Below are positions 32,784 to 47,663 of a DNA stretch of 64,000 nucleotides, piece after piece. Numbering within the stretch: the first letter of the stretch is position 1; every line of letters begins with the position of its first letter. This stretch comes from Lantana camara. Lineage: Eukaryota > Streptophyta > Magnoliopsida > Lamiales > Verbenaceae. The translations under genes were made by a program, and so were the position numbers. The notes under the pieces are model-generated. The model was not told the origin of the DNA. It did not search any database and saw only the letters and a list, made by a program, of their open reading frames with translations. Where the stretch lies: assembly GCA_037501455.1 (NCBI GenBank), contig CM074862.1, positions 65,069,501-65,133,500 of the forward strand. The letters run 5' to 3'.

Positions 32784-34840
32784 TTGATAGAAATTAATTT
32801 AATTCGTGTTTTTGAATTTTGGATTGTTTTGGTTTTTGAACTAAAAATACGAAACACGAAATCGCGAGCCTGGACGTACTAAGGCGTAGCACGCCAGGCC
32901 CGCGCGCCCACCCGCCCAGCAGTCCCGCAACCGCGCGGGACTGCCCGCCACTGCCGTCCGCCAGTGCCCGCCTGCACCTCCCGCAACCGCGCGGGAGCCT
33001 CCCCGCCGCGGCCGCCCGCCTCGCCCAGCTGATGCGCGTGCGCGCAGGCAGCTCACGCTGCCGGCTGTGCGCAACGCTGGCGCGCGCGTCCTAGCGCGCG
33101 ATGTTGTGCGTCAGCCGGGCTTGGTCTCGGGCGGACGTGCAGTCCGTTCCTGGCACTTCGTTTCGCGATCTTGATTTTCGTGTTTAGTCCAATCCAATCC
33201 CGATTTAATTTTTCTGAAAATTTTATTTAATTTGAATTATTTTTGAAATAATTGATTAAATTGAGATTTTAGAAATTTAAGCGATTTGAACTTTGGAAAA
33301 ATTACAAATTTTATTTTCTGAAAATAATGAAAGAATAAAATTATTGATTTTGGAAATTAATTGGAATTTTATTGGTTTATTGTTTTTTCGGGTTTTATTG
33401 AAAAGGCTCTTGAACAAGAATTGCATCTAAGTCGTGTTTTAAGTCATTAGGACTTGAAACGGGAATTTTAATTTTTTGGCTAAATTTAAATTCTCGCAAA
33501 AGCATGTTAGGTGATCATGGGTTTAGATCTATGTATGGTTTTAATTTATGCACATGGATGGTTTAAATTGGGGTTGGAGCCCTATAGTTGCGTTTTTCAA
33601 TTGAGGTTGGAGCTTCACTTATGTGCGTACTGTTATGTGATTTATTATGTGGCTTTCCATATTACTGTTTTTTAGGCCGGGGTATGCCCCGTGTAATTGT
33701 CTAAGGCCAATATGAAGATTGAGCCTTATTACTTTATGTCTTTTTCTTTTTATTGTTATTTGAGAGTAGAGATAGGTGGTGAGGTTTTATTTTCATTTTG
33801 GAGAAAATGCACCCATGGAGTAAGATGGACCACATTCAAGTAACAAGGAGGCCATAAGTGAAGACCCCTCAAAATGTTAGGGAGGGGAATCTCAATTGTT
33901 AAATGTAATAGAGATAGGGCTCGTATTTTGTTACCGCTTTCCCTTATGTGATTTGAACTGTTTATGTGGCATGTATGTTAGAACTTGTGATTGTGGAGTG
34001 GCTCCCACATATCACGCATAAGATAGGTAGAACCCATGATCATTACATGTTAGTATCACGCTAGGACATGTTATCTGTTTATGTGCTTGTTTGAAATGCA
34101 TTTAAGTGTACTTGCATTAATCAAGACTAATAAAATTGGATAACATATATGTTGGTGAGGTCGAACCGGACAACTCTCCGGTTGATTCGAAAATTCCCAT
34201 TAAATATTAAGCTAATTTCGAACAAATAGGTATTTAATTCGAGATGCAAATTTTGAATTAAATTCCTAGCATTCCATCAATAGGTTTTAAGTTTAGTAAG
34301 TAAAGCTAGTTATTGTCCGCGAGTCGTGGGATAGCTAGTGGAGCTTATTAGTTCTTAGTTACCTAATTGATCATTTTAAATGATCAATATTTCATGATCG
34401 ATTTTAGCAAGGGCGATGTCCGCGAGTCGTGGGTCGTTCGAACTAAGTTTTGGTCATGATCTTATGATTGATGGGTGTAGCTTAACGCCTAAGTAAATAT
34501 GGATGTCGCATGAGTCGTGGGTCCATATTGAAAGATAGGTTATGCAAAAACAATTACTAAGAGTTCTAAAGGTGTTAGAATTGGTAAGTTGTACCTACCT
34601 AGGGTTCTTACTGAGAATGTCCGCGAGTCGTGGGTTCGAGGTAAAATACCTAAGATCTTAGTACCCATTGGGAAACGTGTTCCTCTTAGATCTTTGGGAA
34701 TTATAGATATTTGAAAAACAGTGGGAGCTACAATAGATTAAAGACCTTATCTTTTGTATATCGTTATAAATCAGCATGCTCACTAGTTCTCTGTTTTACC
34801 ATTTAGGTCGTAGATTCTGTAATTCTCTACGTGTTTTGAA
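32784..34840 (+). other. Copia leader, unit B
   Basis: Non-coding leader between the X segment and gag. It is about 53 bp shorter than in A and C, the loss falling mainly in the GC-rich hairpin block (32866-33140). The four TGTCCGCGAGTCGTGGG-type motifs (about 34314-34635) and the gag-proximal splice acceptor are kept. Confidence 0.8.
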
Positions 34841-37800
34841 ATGGCAACCAAAAACCCTCTTGTATCGATCCTCGAGTCAAACAAGTTGACTGGTCCCAAC
34901 TATTCTGATTGGCTGAGGAATCTAAAAATCATTTTAGATTCTGAGAAGAGAACTTATGTTCTCTTCAAAGGGGAGCCCAGTCCCGAAGGGGAGGCTCCCA
35001 CTCGGGCCGAGCGGGATGCGATTCAGAAGTGGAAGGATGATAATCTCCAAGCCCGTTTCCTTATGTTGGCTAACATGTCTCCGGACTTGCAAAGGCAACA
35101 TGAGGCCATGGAATTCGCTTGGGAGATTTACGACCACTTAGAGCAACTTTACCGCCCTTATGAACGTGTTACAAGGTATAACACTTCAAAGGAATTGTTC
35201 CACTTGAGAATGAGGGAAGGTTCAAGTGTCCATGAATATGGACTCAAGTTTCTTGCCCTTACTGAGAAACTCGCTTCCATGGACATGCCACTGAAAGATG
35301 AGCTTTCAGTGGATTTGTTGCTAGCTTCGCTCCCACCATCATTCAACCCATTTGTCCTTAACTTCAACATGAATCATGCTGGTGCTACTGTAGCTGAGCT
35401 GATTAGTCAGCTTGTGACAGCTGAAAGCACGATCAAGAAGGACAATAAGGTTTTGATGGTGAATGCTCCATCTTCCTCTTCTGGGCCTTCTAAAGGTAAG
35501 GGCAAGAAAGCCCAAAAGAAGAAGAAGAAACCCCTTAGGCCCACTGGTGGCATTTCGAAGGGAAAGGCCCAAAAGAAGAAGCGTGATCAGAAAGTGGATG
35601 TTTGCTTCCATTTTGGCAAAGCAGGACATTGGAGGAGAAACTGCCCAGAGTACAAGGCTACTCTAAAGAAAGGTATCTTTCTCGTTGAAATAAATCTTTC
35701 TATTAATTCTAGTTCTTGGGTACTTGATACCGGTTGTGGAACTCATATCTGTAATGATGTACAGATGCTAAGTGAAGTCCAACAACTCAAAGATGGAGAA
35801 TATGTCTTGAAGATCGGCGATGGCTCAAACGTTGAAGCTCGAGCTTTAGGCACAATTAGATTAGATTTAGGTAGTTTTGAGTTAGTCTTAAATAAAGTCC
35901 TTTATGTACCGCGCATTATTCGTAATATAATTTCAGTTCCAATATTAGATTGTGAAGGTTATGAAACTTATATTAAGAATGGTAAATATTTTATCAAACG
36001 GAACAACTCTTCCGTTCAAATCGGTACTCTAAGTAATGGACTTTACCTAACTCAAAATATCAATATTATGAATATACAACGAGAAACAAAGCGTAAGAGA
36101 GATGACAAAGTTTCAGCTCCCTTATGGCACGCTAGATTAGGACACATTTCCAAAAACAGAATTAGCAAGATAAACACTTTAGGATCATTCTCTGAAAATG
36201 ATCTCAAAGAGTTAACTTCTTGCGAATCCTGTCTCAAAGGAAAAATGTCCAAAGTTCCTTTTAAAGGAACTGTGGAATGTGCCACTAAGGTTTTGGATTT
36301 GATCCATACTGATGTTTGTGGACCACTTAGTGTAAGCACTAGAAACAATCATCAGTATTTCATAACATTTACTGATGACTTTAGTCTGTATGGTTATGTA
36401 TACTTAATGAAGTATAAATCTGAAGCTTTTGAGAAATTCTTAGAATTTCAAAAGGAGGTTGAGAACCAAACTGGTCACAAGATCAAAGCACTTCGATCTG
36501 ATCGAGGAGGCGAATAACTTAGTGAAGAATTCCTTAATCATCTCAAAGATAATGGGATTATCTCTCAGTGGACTCCTCCGGGAACTCCTCAGCTTAATGG
36601 AGTTTCTGAGAGAAGGAATCGAACCTTACTTGATATGGTTCGTTCCATGATGAGTTTCACTGACTTACCACCTTCTTTCTGGGGTTATGCCCTAGAAAGT
36701 GCAGCAAAGATTTTGAATCTAGTTCCCTCTAAGTCAGTCCCTAAAACGCCCCATGAAATGTGGCATGGTAAAATCCCTAGCTATTCTTACTTAAGAATTT
36801 GGGGTTGTCCTGCATACGTGAAGAGGACAGTGGGAAATAAGTTTAAATCTCGTTCTAACTTATGCTACTTTGTAGGTTATCCTAAGGAATCCATAGGATA
36901 CTACTTCTATGATCAATCTGAGCAAAAGGTGTTTGTTTCCAGAAATGCCACTTTTCTTGAGGAACCGTTCCTTAAAGAAAAGAAAGGCAAGATCATAGAA
37001 TTAGAAGAAGTAAAAAGTTATCCCACGCCACCCACTGAAGAAACGTCCCCTACTGATCAACCACAACCAATCACGAATTTCGATACACATGTAAATCCTC
37101 CTCTAAGGCGTTCTGAACGCACTCCTAGACAGCCGGAGAGATGGTATGGATTCTTCCATGAAATCTCTCAAAAGGATAATGATCCTTCAACATATGAGGA
37201 GGCACTTTCAGATTCTGACTCTGAACAGTGGATAGAAGCCATGAAATCCGAAATGGATTCCATGAACTCCAACCAAGTTTGGACCTTGGTAGATTTGCCT
37301 GATGGGGTCAAACCCATAGGTTGCAAATGGATCTTTAAGAGAAAGCTTGGAGTTGATGGAAGCATTGCAGCCTACAAAGCAAGACTGGTTGCAAAAGGAT
37401 TCACTCAAAGACCCTGCGTGGACTTTGACGAAACCTTTTCACCAGTTGCAATGCAAAAGTCCATTCGAATCATGCTTGCCATTGCTGCATATTATGACTA
37501 TGAGATATGGCAAATGGATGTGAAAACTGCCTTTCTCAATGGTGACATTGACAAAGACATTTATATGGAGCAACCCATAGGTTTCACATTCAGTGGGAGT
37601 GAGCAAAAGGTTTGCAAACTCCAAAGATCAATCTATGGATTGAAACAGGCTTCTAGGAATTGGAACATTCGATTTGATGAATCAGTCAAAGCGTTTGGCT
37701 TCATGCAAATTTCGAATGAATCATGTGTGTATAGAAAGGAATTGGAGACCTCAGTGCAATTCTTAGTACTTTATGTTGATGACATCCTTCTTATTGGGAG

Positions 37801-38760
37801 TTCGAAGGATGACATGAAAGTGACTAAGTTATGGTTTTCGAACCAATTCGAGATGAAAGATCTTGGTGTTGCGTCCTATATCCTTGGATTAAAATCTATA
37901 GAGATAGATCTAGAAGGTTAATAGGCCTATCACAGTCGATGTACATTGACAAAGTATTGAAGAGATTCAATATGGAGTCAGCAAAGGTTAAGAACCTTCC
38001 TATGAGTGTAGGAACATATCTTTCAAAGAAGATGTGTCCTAAGACTAACCTTGAGAAGGAGAGAATGACTCATACACCTTATTCGTCAGCAATAGGTAGC
38101 ATAATGTATGCAATGTTATGTACTCGACCGGATGTGGCTTATGCACTTAGTGTGACAAGTCGTTTCCAATCTGACCCTGGAGATGGTCACTGGGCTGCCG
38201 TGAAGAATATTCTTAAGTACTTGAAAAGTACTAAAGATTTATTCTTAGTTTACGGAGGTCAAAAAGATCTTACTGTCGAAGGATACTGCGATGCAAGCTT
38301 TGCATCAGACTTAGATGATTTTAAGTCAATGTCAGGATACATTTTCTGCCTAAACGGCGGAGCAGTGAGTTGGAAGAGTTCCAAGCAAACAACCACTGCA
38401 GATTCGACCACTGAGGCCGAATACTTAGCTGCAAATGATGCAGCTAAGGAAGGTGTTTGGATTAGAAACTTCATTCAAGAGTTGAATGTTGTTCCTAACA
38501 TGAAAGACCCCATTACTGTGTTTTGTGACAACATTGGGGCGGTTCCTCAAGCAAGAGAACCAAGATCTCACCAACGGACCAAGCACATTATGAGGAAGTA
38601 TCACCTAATCCGTGATATTATCAAAAGAGGAGATGTGCAAATTGAGAGGGTCACATCAGCAGAGAACGTGGCAGATCCACTTACTAAACCCCTTAGTCGA
38701 GAAGCTTTCCAAGGTCATCTTCAGAAGATGGGACTTAGAGTAGCTTTAGAATGGCTTTGA
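34841..38760 (+). pseudogene. gag-pol: Copia gag-pol, unit B (stop, 1-nt deletion, broken zinc knuckle)
   Basis: Same domain order as unit A. Lesions: the knuckle reads CFHFGKAGHW, so one zinc-binding Cys is Phe; a TAA at about 36515 follows RGGE just after the second catalytic Asp of integrase; and one nucleotide is missing at about 37880 between RT and RNase H (the total is 3920 nt, not a multiple of three). In place of the unit A stops at 28241 and 28895, unit B has CAA and GAA, so the RT frame is intact. Terminal ORF 37831-38760 covers RNase H and the normal end (ALEWL). Confidence 0.95.
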
Positions 38761-38776
38761 CGGGCAAGTGGGAGAT

Positions 38777-39993
38777 TGTTAGGAATAGTGCCCTAAAAGC
38801 CGATTGTATATCCGCTTTGTGCTTTTCCTTATTGTAATCACAGACAATCTTTGAATAAAATAACGAATTGAGGCAACACTTCTTTATATGCTCTTGTTTG
38901 GTATGCGTTTACTTTAGCTGTGCATGTATGAGAACTCCCCTAATCCTGATGACTTTAGGACTTTACCATTTAGGTGAAATGGTTCATGAAACGAGCCCTA
39001 TATCACATAAGTCATGATTAGTAAAATACTCCAAGCCGATGAGTCCTACAGACAGTGGGAGTGTCAACCTGACTCCTCTAAGGCTTGCTTGTGGGATCAC
39101 GCCCTTAAGAAGGACCACCTTGTTTCATGGAGGTGCAAAGTGTATAGTTGATATGTGCGTGATACATGAGGGTGCTTACTTTAATAAGTAAGTTCACTTA
39201 GGTGCCCCGTGTGAGAACATTCCTAAATGGGAAAGGAAGTTTCTATTTCAGGAAATGGAAACTTCCAGATTAGGAAATATCTCACGAGTCATTGATGTGA
39301 TTAATTGATCCTTAGACTTGAGGTTCCTTGTCACTTTATGAGTTAACTCTGTAGTCTCAGGTATAAGCTTTAAAGGGTGTCGTCTTAGACAACTGATTCA
39401 AGGCTTGTGCTGGGACTGCACAGGTGATTCATGAAAGTGAATGAGAATCAAGAAAGGACCTACATTTGCATTTGCAAGGTGATCTCTTATTGTGTAAGTC
39501 ATTCATATGCCATATGGAGTCCTTGGCCAAGGCAGTAGATCAAGACATCAAGAAAAGGGTTTCTTGGATTGAGATCAAATGGATATGAAATGCACTTAGC
39601 TTTAAGACCGGATTATTAGGGTTCTGATTATTCCCTTACCCTAGATCTTGGTTGAGAGATAGTAAGTAGGAGGATTGTATCTCACATGAATCAATGACTT
39701 AAAGGTTCTGTCGAATCCGAACATTCCAATTCAGCTAGGGGTTAAACACCTGTTGCTAGACTATGGTCGTTTAATCTGTGGACTGATTAATTAATTAGTG
39801 AATTTATTAATTAGGGTCACTGCTAATTGAATTGAGAACCTAGAGGGTCACACACAACAACTTGGTTACATGAGTTGAGGCTTTAAAATGATTAAACGAG
39901 TTAATCGGGCCAAGAGGGTTCCACACGTGTGAAATCACACGTGTGGCTCACGTGAGTGACACGTGTCACTGTGACACGTGTCACACACGTGTG

Positions 39994-40025
<32 letters not shown>

Positions 40026-40744
40026 ATGTATTAAATAATTAAATGTGTTAATTATTTAATAGACTTTGGTTTAATTTTGAATTAAAAAGAAAGTCTTATT
40101 TTGGAGAAAATAATCTAGTTAATTAATTACGAATTAATTAATTAGATAAAAATAAGTTATTTATTTTATAATAAATAAAGTATAAAATTATCCAAAAATA
40201 GTTTCGATATTTTTAGCTCTCTTAAAAGTTGACTTGAATTAGAATTCAAAGTCAAAGTTGGAAAATACTTGATGATCAAGTAATAGGAGAGAGAGGAACC
40301 AAATCCTTGTCCAACAAGGAATAGGTTCGGCCGTCCCTCTCCCTTTCCTATATATAGGGGAGCTCATGCTCCCCTTTAGAGCTAATTGGCAATTCTTTTG
40401 GTTCATGTGTTGAACACCTTCCTTTCTCCAAGATCAAATAAACCCTAGGTTAAGCCTAAACACTAACTAGAGAGCTAGCATCCTTACTAGTTAGATTGTG
40501 ATCAAGTTGGTGGACTTTCTCTAGAGACTTCAAGTTAGAAGTTTGAAGATTCGAGCTTTACCAAGGAGAGGGGATCAAGCCGCGAGAAGAGCGTTCTTGG
40601 GTGGCTTGAAACGCTTCAAGAAAGAACAAAAGAAAAGTAAGTTTTCTGTCTCTACGAATTTGGTTACACGATTGCGAGTCCAAGGTCCTTTCGTTGGGAA
40701 AATTTTTTTAAATTCCGCTGCTTTCTGATTCGTGTTTTCCAACA
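38777..40744 (+). mobile_element. Copia Y LTR C, shared by units B and C
   Basis: 1968 bp, the longest of the four because of a longer AT repeat at about 39993-40030. Ends and internal signals are as in LTR A. Confidence 0.95.
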
Positions 40745-41616
40745 AGGAGTTATTATATGAATTCTTGAAGTTTATATTGGAGGCTAGGGTTTATGAATTC
40801 ATGGAACAATTGGATTATTTGATGTTAGAAGGATGATCATGTGCTTGTACCTTGAATTTCATGCTTATATCTTGAGAATTATGGAGTTTTATCGTATACA
40901 TGTTCATGAGAGTTGATCTTGAATTCTTGGTGAATTAAGCTTGAACTAAGTCTTTATGTTAGATTTTATTATACCTTGAGCATATATGCATATTAACTTC
41001 CAGAGTTCTTGCAATTAGAAATGGATTCAATGGTATTTTATGAAGGTTTGATGGTATTTCATGCATCCCCTGTTTCTTCCCCTATTTCTGCATCTTCTGC
41101 GTAACGGGAACGACCCTTCCCGTTCAATTTGTATTTGGGGAACGGCCGTTCTTATAGTTTGAATCATATGCATGACGGCGAGGACGGGAACGACCCTTCC
41201 CGTTTTGGATCTTAAGCCGGAACGGCTGTTCCCATCTTCGGGGCACAGTATCGGGAGGCTGGGAACGACCCTTCCCATTTTATGCCAAAACTCCGGAACG
41301 GCCGTTCCCAGGGCTCTGGAAGGACAGAAAGTTTCTGCATAAAACATGAATTTCCATTTCCTTTTCTTTACCTCTATTTGGTCCCAATCTGCTATTATAT
41401 GATCAATATCATGTCATAATATGAATATATTATGCTTCATTGTTCATTGCATGCCATCTCGTCACTTGATCATACCATGTGTTTTATCTGATAGCGTTAT
41501 CAAGTTATGGTCTAATGAGGGTACAAATGTTTCTATTCCTTGCCCAGTATATTCCAAAACAGAGATCGGGATCAATAACCGCGTTCATACATTCATGAAT
41601 CGTCGTGTCAACCGTT
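40745..41616 (+). mobile_element. Captured X LTR segment downstream of LTR C
   Basis: Third copy, 872 bp, with the same end point GTCAACCGTT. No gene. Confidence 0.85.
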
Positions 41617-43726
41617 TTGATAGAAATTAATTTAATTCGTGTTTTTGAATTTTGGATTGTTTTGGTTTTTGAACTAAAAATACAAAACACGAAATCGCGT
41701 TACGAAAACGCGAGCCTGGACGTGCTAAGGCGTAGCACGCCAGGCCCGCGCGCCCGCCCGCCCAGCAGTCCCGCCACCGCGCGGGACTGCCCGCCACTGC
41801 CGTCCGCCAGCGCCTAGGCGAGCCCGCCTGCACCTCCCGCAACCGCGCGGGAGCCTCACCGCCGCGATCGCCCGCCTCGCCCAGCTGATGCGCGCGACGC
41901 GCGCAAGGATGCGCGCCATGCGCACGCACGCTGGCAGCTTACGCTGTCGGCTGTGCGCAGCGCTAGCGCGAGCGTCCGAGCGCGCGATGCTGTGCGTCAG
42001 CCGGGCTTGGTCTCGGGTGGACGTGCAGTCCGTTCCGGGCACTTCGTTTCGCGATCTTGATTTTCGTGTTTAGTCCAATCCATTCCCGATTTAATTTTTC
42101 TGAAAATTTTATTTAATTTGAATTATTTTTGAAATAATTGATTAAATTGAGATTTTAGAAATTTAAGCGATTTGAACTTTGGAAAAATTACAAATTTTAT
42201 TTTCTGAAAATAATGAAAGAATAAAATTATTGATTTTGGAAATTAATTGGAATTTTATTGGTTTATTGTTTTTTCGGGTTTTATTGAAAAGGCTCTTGAA
42301 CAAGAATTGCATCTAAGTCGTGTTTTAAGTCATTAGGACTTGAAACGGGAATTTTAATTTATTGGCTAAATTTAAATTCTCGCAAAAGCATGTTAGGTGA
42401 TCATGGGTTTAGATCTATGTATGGTTTTAATTTATGCACATGGATTGTTTAAATTGGGGTTGGAGCCCTATAGTTGCGTTTTTCAATTGAGGTTGGAGCC
42501 TCACTTATGTGCGTACTGTTATGTGATTTATTATGTGGCTTTCCATATTACTGTTTTTTAGGCCGGGGTATGCCCCGTGTAATTGTCTAAGGCCAATATG
42601 AAGATTGAGCCTTATTACTTTATGTCTTTTTCTTTTTATTGTTATTTGAGAGTAGAGATAGGTGGTGAGGTTTTATTTTCATTTTGGAGACAATGCACCC
42701 ATGGAGTAAGATGGACCACATTCAAGTAACAAGGAGGCTATAAGTGAAGACCCCTCAAAATGTTAGGGAGGGGAATCTCAATTGTTAAATGTAATAGAGA
42801 TAGGACTCGTATTTTGTTACCGCTTTCCCTTATGTGATTTGAACTGTTTATGTGGCATGTATGTTAGAACTTGTGATTGTGGAGTGGCTCCCACATATCA
42901 CGCATAAGATAGGTAGAACCCATGATCATTACATGTTAGTATCATGCTAGGACATGTTATCTGTTTATGTGCTTGTTTGAAATGCATTTAAGTGTACTTG
43001 TATTAATCAAGACTAATAAAATTGGATAACATATATATTGGTGAGGTCGAACCGGACAACTCTCCGGTTGATTCGAAAATTCCCATTAAATATTAAGCTA
43101 ATTTCGAACAAATAGGTATTTAATTCGAGATGCAAATTTTGAATTAAATTCCTAGCATTCCATCAACAGGTTTTAAGTTTAGTAAGTAAAGCTAGTAATT
43201 GTCCGCGAGTCGTGGGATAGCTAGTGGAGCTTATTAGTTCTTAGTTACCTAATTGATCATCTTAAATGATCAATATTTCATGATCGATTTTAGCAAGGGC
43301 GATGTCCGCGAGTCGTGGGTCGTTCGAACTAAGTTTTGGTCATGATCTTATGATTGATGGGTCTAGCTTAACGCCTAAGTAAATATGGATGTCGCACGAG
43401 TCGTGGGTCCATATTGAAAGATAGGTGATGCAAAAACAATTACTAAGAGTTCTAAAGGTGTTAGAATTGGTAAGTTGTACCTACCTAGGGTTCTTACTGA
43501 GAATGTCGGCGAGTCGTGGGTTCGAGGTAAAATGCCTAGGATCTTAGTACCCACTGGGAAACGTGTTCCTCTTAGATCTTTGGGAATTATAGATATTTGA
43601 AAAACAGTGGGAGCTACAATAGATTAAAGACCTTATCTTTTGTATATCGTTATAAATCAGCATGCTCACTAGTTCTCTGTTTTACCATTTAGGTCGTAGA
43701 TTCTGTAATTCTCTACGTGTTTTGAA
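41617..43726 (+). other. Copia leader, unit C
   Basis: 2110 bp, same length as in unit A, with the GC-rich block (41700-42025) and the four spaced motifs (about 43200-43515; the last is changed to TGTCGGCGAGTCGTGGG). Confidence 0.8.
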
Positions 43727-46700
43727 ATGGCAACCAAAAACCCTCTTGTATCGATCCTCGAGTCAAACAAGTTGACTGGTCCCAACTATTCTGATTGGCT
43801 GAGGAATCTAAAAATCATTTTAGATTCTGAGAAGAGAACTTATGTTCTCTTCGAAGGGGAGCCCAGTCCCGAAGGGGAGGCTCCCACTCGGGCCGAGCGG
43901 GATGCGATTCAGAAGTGGAAGGATGATAATTTCCAAGCCCGTTGCCTTATGTTGGCTAACATGTCTCTGGACTTGCAAAGGCAACATGAGGCCATGGAAA
44001 TCGCTTGGGAGATTTACGACCACTTAGAGCAACTTTACCGCCCTCATGAACGTGTTGCAAGGTATAACACTTCAAAGGAATTGTTCCACTTGAGAATGAG
44101 GGAAGGTTCAAGTGTCCATGAATATGGACTCAAGTTTCTTGCCCTTACTGAGAAACTCGCTTCCATGGACATACCACTGAAAGATGAGCTTTCAGTGGAT
44201 TTGTTGCTAGCTTCGCTCCCACCATCATTCAACCCATTTGTCCTTAACTTCAACATGAATCATGCTGGTGCTACTGTAGCTGAGCTGATTAGTCAGCTTG
44301 TGACTGCTGAAAGCACGATCAAGAAGGACAATAAGGTTTTGATGGTGAATGCTCCATCTTCCTCTTCTGGGCCTTCTAAAGGTAAGGGCAAGAAAGCCCA
44401 AAAGAAGAAGAAGAAACCCCTTAGGCCCACTGGTGGCATTTCGAAGGGAAAGGCCCAAAAGAAGAAGCGTGATCAGAAAGTGGATGTTTGCTTCCATTGT
44501 GGCAAAGCGGGACATTGGAGGAGAAACTGCCCAGAGTACAAGGCTACTCTAAAGAAAGGTATCTTTCTCGTTGAAATAAATCTTTCTATTAATTCTAGTT
44601 CTTGGGTACTTGATACCGGTTGTGGAACTCATATCTGTAATGATGTACAGATGCTAAGTGAAGTCCAACAACTCAAAGAAGGAGAATATGTCTTGAAGAT
44701 CGGCGATGGCTCAAACGTTGAAGCTCGAGCTTTAGGCACAATTAGATTAGATTTAGGTAGTTTTGAGTTAGTCTTAAATAAAGTCCTTTATGTACCGCGC
44801 ATTATTCGTAATATAATTTCAGTTCCAATGTTAGATTGTGAAGGTTATGAAACTTATATTAAGAATGGTAAATATTTTATCAAACGGAACAATTCTTCCG
44901 TTCACATCGGTACTCTAAGTAATGGACTTTACCTAACTCAAAATATCAATATTATGAATATACAACGAGAAACAAAGCGTAAGAGAGATGACAAAGTTTC
45001 AGCTCCCTTATGGCACGCTAGATTAGGACACATTTCCAAAAACAGAATTAGCAAGATAAACACTTTAGGATCATTCTCTGAAAATGATCTCAAAGAGTTA
45101 ACTTCTTGCGAATCCTGTCTCAAAGGAAAAATGTCCAAAGTTCCTTTTAAAGGAACTGTGGAACGTGCCACTAAGGTTTTGGATTTGATCCATACTGATG
45201 TTTGTGGACCACTTAGTGTAAGCACTAGAAACAATCATCAGTATTTCATAACCTTTACTGATGACTTTAGTCGGTATGGTTATGTATACTTAATGAAGTA
45301 TAAATCTGAAGCTTTTGAGAAATTCTTAGAATTTCAAAAGGAGGTTGAGAACCAAACTGGTCACAAGATCAAAGCACTTCGATCTGATCGAGGAGGCGAA
45401 TATCTTAGTGAAGAATTCCTTAATCATCTCAAAGATAATGGGATTATCTCTCAGTGGACTCCTCCGGGAACTCCTCAGCTTAATGGAGTTTCTGAGAGAA
45501 GGAATCGAACCTTACTTGATATGGTTCGTTCCATGATGAGTTTCACTGACTTACCACCTTCTTTCTGGGGTTATGCCCTAGAAAGTGCAGCAAAGATTTT
45601 GAATCTAGTTCCCTCTAAGTCAGTCCCTAAAACGCCCCATGAAATGTGGCATGGTAAAATCCCTAGCTATTCTTACTTAAGAATTTGGGGTTGTCCTGCA
45701 TAAGTGAAGAGGACAGTGGGAGATAAGTTAAAATCTCGTTCTAACTTATGCTACTTTGTAGGTTATCCTAAGGAATCTATAGGATACTACTTCTATGATC
45801 AATCTGAGCAAAAGGTGTTTGTTTCCAGAAATGCCACTTTTCTTGAGGAACCGTTCCTTAAAGAAAAGAAAGGCAAGATCATAGAATTAGAAGAAGTACA
45901 AAGTAACCCCACGCCACCCACTGAAGAAACGTCCCCTACTGATCAACCACAACCAATCACGAATTTCGATACACATGTAAATCCTCTTCTAAGGCGTTCT
46001 GAACGCACTCCTAGACAGCCGGAGAGATGGTATGGATTCTTCCATGAAATCTCTCAAAAGGATAATGATCCTTCAACATATGAGGAGGCACTTTCAGATT
46101 CTGACTCAGAACAGTGGATAGAAGCCATGAAATCCGAAATGGATTCCATGAACTCCAACCAAGTTTGGACCTTGGTAGATTTGCCTGATGGGGTCAAACC
46201 CATAGGTTGCAAATGGATCTTTAAGAGAAAGCTTGGAGTTGATGGAAGCATTGCAGCCTACAAAGCAAGACTGGTTGCAAAAGGATTCACTCAAAGACCC
46301 GGCGTGGACTTTGACGAAACCTTTTCACCAGTTGCAATGCAAAAGTCCATTCGAATCATTCTTGCCATTGCTGCATATTATGACTATGAGATATGGCAAA
46401 TGGATGTGAAAACTGCCTTTCTCAATGGTGACATTGACAAAGACATTTATATGGAGCAACCCATAGGTTTCACATTCAGTGGGAGTGAGCAAAAGGTTTG
46501 CAAACTCCAAAGATCAATCTATGGATTGAAACAGGCTTCTAGGAATTGGAACATTCGATTTGATGAATCAGTCAAAGCGTTTGGCTTCATGCAAATTTCG
46601 AATTAATCATGTGTGTATAGAAAGGAATTGGAGACCTCAGTGCAATTCTTAGTACTTTATGTTGATGACATCCTTCTTATTGGGAATTCGAAGGATGACA

Positions 46701-47647
46701 TGAAAGTGACTAAGTTATGGTTATCGAACCAATTCGAGATGAAAGATCTTGGTGATGCGTCCTATATCCTTAGAATTAAAATCTATAGAGATAGATCTAG
46801 AAGGTTAATAGGACTATCACAGTCGATGTACATTGACAAAGTATTGAAGAGATTCAATATGTAGTCAGCAAAGGTTAAGAACCTTCCTATGAGTGTAGGA
46901 ACATGTCTTTCAAAGAAGATGTGTCCTAAGACTAACCTTGAGAAGGAGAGAATGACTCATACACCTTATGCGTCAGCAATAGGTAGCATAATGTATGCAA
47001 TGTTATGTACTCGACCGGATGTGGCTTATGCACTTAGTGTGACAAGTCGTTTCCAATCTGACCCTGGAGATGGTCACTGGGCTGCCGTGAAGAATATTCT
47101 TAAGTACTTGAAAAGTACTAAAGATTTATTCTTAGTTTACGGAGGTCAGAAAGATCTTACTGTCGAAGGATACTGCGATGCAAGCTTTGCATCAGACTTA
47201 GATGATTTTAAGTCAATGTCAGGATACATTTTCTGCCTAAACGGCGGAGCAGTGAGTTGGAAGAGTTCCAAGCAAACAACCACTGCAGATTCGACCACTG
47301 AGGCCGAATACTTAGCTGCAAATGATGCAGCTAAGGAAGGTGTTTGGATTAGAAACTTCATTCAAGAGTTGAATGTTGTTCCTAACATGAAAGACCCCAT
47401 TACTGTGTTTTGTGACAACATTGGGGCGGTTCCTCAAGCAAGAGAACCAAGATCTCACCAACGGACCAAGCACATTATGAGGAAGTATCACCTAATCCGT
47501 GATATTATCAAAAGAGGAGATGTGCAAATTGAGAGGGTCACATCAGCAGAGAACGTGGCAGATCCACTTACTAAACCCCTTAGTCGAGAAGCTTTCCAAG
47601 GTCATCTTCAGAAGATGGGACTTAGAGTAGCTTTAGAATGGCTTTGA
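43727..47647 (+). pseudogene. gag-pol: Copia gag-pol, unit C (three in-frame stops)
   Basis: 3921 nt in one frame. The zinc knuckle and integrase catalytic residues are intact. Stops are at 45701 (TAC to TAA after WGCPA, downstream of the integrase core), 46604 (TAA in RT, identical to the unit A stop at 28895) and 46862 (GAG to TAG between RT and RNase H). Other sites agree with unit B against unit A, for example GGTTCCTCAAGC near the end of RNase H. So unit C is a mosaic relative to A and B. Confidence 0.95.
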
Positions 47648-47663
47648 TGGGCAAGTGGGAGAT

